Below, one piece after another: positions 30,098 through 33,282 of a stretch of DNA of 33,282 bases; position 1 is the stretch's first letter, and every line of letters begins with the position of its first letter. The notes beneath the pieces were generated by a model, which was not told where the DNA came from, did no database searches, and saw only the letters and a list, made by a program, of their open reading frames with translations. The position numbers and the translations under genes are program-made. The stretch is from an uncultured Acetatifactor sp. (GTDB lineage: Bacteria > Bacillota > Clostridia > Lachnospirales > Lachnospiraceae): positions 1 to 33,282 of the forward strand of contig CATKYJ010000045.1 in NCBI GenBank assembly GCA_949840885.1, in the 5' to 3' direction.

Positions 30098-31438
30098 TTA
30101 TATCCGGTCGTTCTCGTTAAAGATATCTCCGCATTCCGGACAGAATTTCGGTGGATGCGCAGGGTCTTCGGGCTCCCATCCGCATTTGTCGCACCTGTAC
30201 AGCGGCGCTCCCTCCGGCTTCTTCGTACCACAGTTGGTACAGAACTTCCCCTGGTTCACAGTTCCGCACCCACAGGTCCACCCTGCCTCCTGCGGCTTGG
30301 GGCTGCCGCATTCCATGCAGAACTTTCCCCGGTTGTCTTTGTGGCCGCACTTGCAGCTCCAGCCCAGCACCGGCGAGGCACTGCTGGCCGCGCCCCCTCC
30401 CTGGTTTCTGGCCGATTGGTTTTGGTTCTGCGCCGCGCCCATGGCAAAAAGGGATGCCGCGTCCATGCCGCCTGCCGCGCCTGCCATATTCATGCCCGCA
30501 AAAGCCATCATGGGGCCGGTAGCCGTGTTGGAAGCCGCCGCTTTCATGGCATCCGCCTGAGCCCCTACCAGCGTGGCAGCCGCCATGTTGGGATTCCTCA
30601 GCACTGCGCTGCTCTGCAGATCGCTGATGCGCTTTGCCGTCTCCTCCGGCATGGAGGGTGGATTCATGGTCATGCTGACCACCACAATGCCCCGCAGCTT
30701 CTGCCACTTCTCCGAGAGCTCCGCGTTCACTGCGTCCACCAGCTCCATCACATGGTTCGGGATGTCGGACACCCGCACCCGCAGGCTGCTGATCCTGCCC
30801 AGAGCCGGCTGCATGGCTGTCATCAGCTCCGCTTTCATCTGATTTAAGATCTCGTTTCTATTATAGACATCGGACACGTTTCCGCACACATTCTGATAGA
30901 AAAGCAACGGATCCGCCATCCGGAACGAATAAGAGCCATTGCAGCGGATGGTCACATCCATGTCAAGTCCGATGTTGTCGTCTATGTAGCGGAAAGGAAT
31001 GGGCGTCACCGTACCATACCGATTGTCCATGATCTCCTTTGTATTGAAGAAATAGACCCTCTGATCCTTGGCCGCACTGCCGCCAAAGCTGAAACGCTTT
31101 CCGATCGCCTTAAACGTCTCCTTTATGTTCTCCCCCAGATCCCCATAGAACAAGCTGGGCTCCGTGGAATTGTCGTAAACGAACTCCCCTGCCTCCGCGC
31201 AGAATTCCGCAATGCCGCCCTGCTCCACGATGATCATGCACTGCCCTTCATTGACAGCAATGATGGAGCCGTTGGAGATGATGTTGTCCACCCCCTTATT
31301 GCCGTTACGGCCTGTGGTGCGCCTTTTGCCCTTGGCCACCAGTATGTCATTGGTAAGGGCATCGCAATAGAAATATTCCCTCCACTGATCCGCCAGCAAG
31401 GAACTGACGGCATCCTTTGCCGCTTTTATCAAGCCCAT
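30098..31438 (-). CDS. SPFH-domain protein with three C-terminal zinc ribbons
   Basis: A 446-aa protein of the YdjI/virion-core-like SPFH group. The SPFH/Band 7 domain spans about 25-270 (VYFFNTKEIMDNRYGTVTPI; DIPNHVMELVDAVNAELSEKW). An Ala/Met/Gly/Asn-rich linker follows (about 300-355). The C-terminus has three four-Cys ribbons: CKCG...CMEC, CGCG...CTNC and CDKCG...CPEC. In Bacillus the YdjI family acts with a membrane-stress response, but I do not see its usual phage-shock partners here. The ATG at 31438 has GGAGG 8 bases upstream; the longer frame to 31504 overlaps the promoter. It is divergent from the XRE gene. Confidence 0.87.
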   Translation of the reverse strand: MGLIKAAKDAVSSLLADQWREYFYCDALTNDILVAKGKRRTTGRNGNKGVDNIISNGSIIAVNEGQCMIIVEQGGIAEFCAEAGEFVYDNSTEPSLFYGDLGENIKETFKAIGKRFSFGGSAAKDQRVYFFNTKEIMDNRYGTVTPIPFRYIDDNIGLDMDVTIRCNGSYSFRMADPLLFYQNVCGNVSDVYNRNEILNQMKAELMTAMQPALGRISSLRVRVSDIPNHVMELVDAVNAELSEKWQKLRGIVVVSMTMNPPSMPEETAKRISDLQSSAVLRNPNMAAATLVGAQADAMKAAASNTATGPMMAFAGMNMAGAAGGMDAASLFAMGAAQNQNQSARNQGGGAASSASPVLGWSCKCGHKDNRGKFCMECGSPKPQEAGWTCGCGTVNQGKFCTNCGTKKPEGAPLYRCDKCGWEPEDPAHPPKFCPECGDIFNENDRI

Positions 31439-31494
31439 CTTCTCATCCTCCGATTCTTTTAGATTTTGTTCCCCGAATATTCGATTCTTTTTCC

Positions 31495-31523
31495 ATTTTA
31501 GCAAATTTTCCGCATTCTCTCAA
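31495..31523 (-). promoter_or_regulatory. Promoter of the SPFH/zinc-ribbon gene
   Basis: On the minus strand TTGAGA (31523-31518), exactly 17 bases, then TAAAAT (31500-31495). About 50 bases of leader precede the start codon. Confidence 0.7.
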
Positions 31524-31542
31524 CCGCTTTTATGAAATAATC

Positions 31543-31571
31543 TTTACAAAATGGGATTTTTCGAATAAACT
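31543..31571 (+). promoter_or_regulatory. Promoter of the XRE-family gene
   Basis: TTTACA (31543-31548), 17 bases, then TAAACT (31566-31571). It is back to back with the SPFH promoter, 19 bp between the -35 elements, so one regulator could control both. Confidence 0.6.
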
Positions 31572-31615
31572 AGAAGAATACACACTTATCATAAGGCAGA
31601 AAGAAGAGATGCAAT

Positions 31616-32101
31616 ATGGGTAAAAAAGCTACGAAAGCCGCCGATAACACGTATTATCAGGCACGTTCCGAGGCGGCGGAGAAAAATTCCGATTTTTCCA
31701 GCCGGGAAAAAGCAGCTGAGATCATTGGCATCGACCGCACCAGGCTGGCCCGCATAGAACTGGACACCATTCCCCCCTACCCGGAGGAAGTCAAGGCCAT
31801 GGCCGAGGCCTACAATATGCCGGAACTGTGCAACTCCTACTGCGCCAGGGAATGTCCCATTGGCCGCGACACCGTGTCGCAGGTCACCATCGATGACTTC
31901 GACAGACTGGCCCTAAAGGTGCTGGGCTCCCTGAAAGACATCGATTCCCTGCGAGCCTCCCTTATCGCCATCTCCGAGGACGGTGTCATTGAGGACAATG
32001 AGCGGCCTGCTTTTCAGAAGATCCTGGATTCCCTCCAGAAGATCAGCGACAACGCCAATGCGCTGCGGATCTGGGCCATGAAGAATATCCGGCTCAACTA
32101 A
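31616..32101 (+). CDS. XRE-family helix-turn-helix regulator
   Basis: A 161-aa protein with an N-terminal helix-turn-helix (about 18-68): SREKAAEIIGIDRTRLARIE fits the recognition region. A short Cys cluster C72, C76, C80 (LCNSYCARECPIG) follows, which could sense redox state or bind metal. The C-terminal half is helical, perhaps a dimerisation coiled coil (FDRLALKVLGSLKDIDSLRA; PAFQKILDSLQKISDNANAL). AAGAGATG lies before the ATG. It is divergent from the SPFH gene and probably controls the shared region; this is inference from position. Confidence 0.8.
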   Translation: MGKKATKAADNTYYQARSEAAEKNSDFSSREKAAEIIGIDRTRLARIELDTIPPYPEEVKAMAEAYNMPELCNSYCARECPIGRDTVSQVTIDDFDRLALKVLGSLKDIDSLRASLIAISEDGVIEDNERPAFQKILDSLQKISDNANALRIWAMKNIRLN

Positions 32102-32112
32102 ATAAAAAGCTA

Positions 32113-32169
32113 CCGCAGGGGGAATCTCTGCGGGCAGGTCTCCCTGTTGGGATATCCCCTGCCCTGCGG
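32113..32169 (+). terminator. Multi-stem structure after the XRE-family gene
   Basis: CCGCAG/CTGCGG (32113-32118, 32128-32133) can form one hairpin; alternatively GGGCAGG (32132-32138) pairs with CCTGCCC (32158-32164) around TCCC/GGGA. The two are mutually exclusive. No T-tract follows, so a terminator role is uncertain. The rest of the gap to 32252 shows nothing recognisable. Confidence 0.4.
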
Positions 32170-32252
32170 CCATTCCGCATCCTGTGGCAGCCTTGTAACA
32201 GCCTGTTTTGGGCCAGAATTCCGCAGAACCTGCCATCCGCCAAAGCGCGGGG

Positions 32253-32690
32253 TTACTTGGCGGCTTCTTGGGCAAATTCCTTTGTCACCAGATCTCCATA
32301 GGGCACCTGTTCTTCCAGCACCCCTGCATCCATTAAGATGTTCTGGAGCAGCGAAAATGCATCCTCCTCGAAAATCAGATTTTCTTTCCAAGTATCCTGC
32401 TGATAATACCGGTTCACAATGGTGGTAAGGGTCTCCATGTCCGTCTCGGCGAACTGGGGCGCTATTACCTTTGCGATCTCCTCCGGCTTGTGGCTGCGCA
32501 CATAGTCCATGCCTTTCTGCAGGGCGTCCGTGAACGCCTGAACCGTATCTTTGTTCTTTTCCAGATAGCTCTTCTTGGCGGAAAAAGAAGTATAAGGCAC
32601 ATACCCGGAGTCCTCTCCCAGGGAGGCTACCACATAGCCCTCGCCCTTTTGCTCCAGAGAGGTCGCATGAGGCTCGAATTCTACAGAGTT
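32253..32690 (-). pseudogene. ABC transporter substrate-binding protein, C-terminal fragment
   Basis: The final ~145 residues of a SsuA/THI5/NMT1-like periplasmic binding protein of a nitrate/sulfonate/taurine-type importer. Family-like sequence starts at about 32690 (EFEPHATSLEQKGEGYVVAS) and runs through DSGYVPYTSFSAKKSYLEKN to EFAQEAAK at the stop. The N-terminal lobe, signal peptide and start codon are missing, and the sequence beyond about 32690 becomes mobile-element DNA. It is a stump left by an insertion or deletion. No transporter permease or ATPase gene remains in the window. Confidence 0.75.
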
Positions 32691-32739
32691 ATGTGCGTTA
32701 CTACACCATTTTCCCGATACGTTTTAGCTAATAAATTGC

Positions 32740-33079
32740 TTTAAGGTCATTTTCCTCAAATATTCTCAGGAATTACGAGATTTCTGTGTTTTTCATGTCG
32801 TTCCGGACGCATCTAACTTTACCCATTTCAAGCAGGATTTCTTATCGGACTTACAATCCATGGTCGATCACCTTGTTGACCTGACTGAACCGATATGCCA
32901 ACGGATTGATTTGGAAAAATATCCATGGTCCTCTTTGACACTTCCGGCATTGAGGCATGGGTGACGGAAAACAACCCCAAATACGCCAACCGTATCACAA
33001 GGCAGCTAAAAGCCTAAAAAAGTCCTAAGGTCTGGATGATTCCTATGAGCCTTACAAAGCCGCTTATGACTCCATGCCC
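32740..33079 (+). pseudogene. Degenerate DDE transposase fragment
   Basis: Pieces of one transposase lie in three frames: FLKYSQELRDFCVFHVVPDA and on to PWSSLTLPALRHG (to 32964), then MVLFDTSGIEAWVTENNPKY and ANRITRQLKA (32925-33017), then GLDDSYEPYKAAYDSMP (33029-33079). The segment order and the DTSGIEAWVTENNPK motif fit an IS1182-like/DUF772 transposase by recollection. Frameshifts and truncation at both ends show it is dead. The ABC-protein fragment at 32253-32690 ends at its left border. Confidence 0.65.
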
Positions 33080-33174
33080 CAATTTCTCTCCGACAGATCC
33101 GCGTACCGGATGTGCTTTAATTTGTCCGGCTCTTTTGCGTTCGCTGTGTATATCGTGAATAATCCGGGTGGTTT

Positions 33175-33282
33175 TGAGCCACCTGTCCGGTCGAAGTGAG
33201 CCACCGTTCCGTTTTCGAGTGAGCCACTATTCCGGCATCATTGAGCCACACTCTTGATCTGATTAGAATGAATGTATGCGCA
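33175..33282. mobile_element. IS21-like element end with four TGAGCCAC repeats
   Basis: TGAGCCAC occurs in direct orientation at 33175, 33197, 33220 and 33242, i.e. every 22-23 bp, with GTTTCCGG/TTCCGG-like words between. Multiple spaced terminal repeats are characteristic of IS21-family ends, where the transposase binds. The final TGAGCCACA could be the outer tip, which would place the element to the left, or the element may continue to the right past the window edge; the data do not decide. No intact istA or istB is visible. Confidence 0.6.

Overview
The window looks like a chromosomal stretch from a Gram-positive anaerobe of the Clostridia, most likely a gut Lachnospiraceae member. The grounds are a complete Rnf complex, a biotin-dependent Na+ decarboxylase cluster with a lipoprotein-type gamma subunit, the cmk-ispH-S1 gene order, and GGAGG ribosome binding sites throughout. 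This placement is inferred from gene content and was not computed. Almost all genes are on the minus strand. Only a YprB-like exonuclease, an XRE regulator and a broken transposase are on plus.

Layout. 1-5377: tandem 40-bp repeats at the window edge, then rnfCDGEAB (minus), which encodes the ferredoxin:NAD+ oxidoreductase ion pump. 5479-6642: YprB-like RNase H-fold exonuclease (plus), ending in a terminator shared with the convergent operon. 6745-11639: minus-strand operon of a BaiN/HI0933-type flavoprotein, cmk, ispH, ribosomal protein S1 and a CheR methyltransferase. 11757-17490: a Na+-decarboxylase/transcarboxylase operon, read on minus from its own promoter at 17444 in the order 12S-type carboxyltransferase, OadG-like lipoprotein, biotin carrier, OadB, OadA/5S carboxyltransferase.

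17500-21100 is AT-rich and looks accessory. It has a frameshifted small ORF, a nitrilase-family amidase, an unknown membrane protein, a HicA-like toxin with its antitoxin under a textbook operator/promoter, and a patchwork of gene fragments including a promoter with a dyad but no clear gene. 21473-31438 returns to core genes: alaS, a YitT-family protein, rlmD, a small acidic-tailed membrane protein, pcrA, and an SPFH/zinc-ribbon protein divergent from an XRE regulator. 32253-33282 is decaying mobile DNA: the tail of an ABC substrate-binding protein, cut off at a transposase pseudogene in three frames, followed by an IS21-like end with four evenly spaced TGAGCCAC sites.

How it fits together. 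Rnf couples reduced ferredoxin to NADH formation and ion export, and the OadB-based decarboxylase pumps Na+ at the cost of a carboxyl group, so two ion pumps flank a housekeeping operon. The least explained signals are non-coding. A promoter downstream of pcrA starts a leader made of three tandem ~40-nt hairpins. Related GCGAAGC-type hairpins stand before oadA and in the leader of the exonuclease gene. A nested inverted repeat lies between rnfA and rnfB. I see no CRISPR array, tRNA or rRNA in the window.
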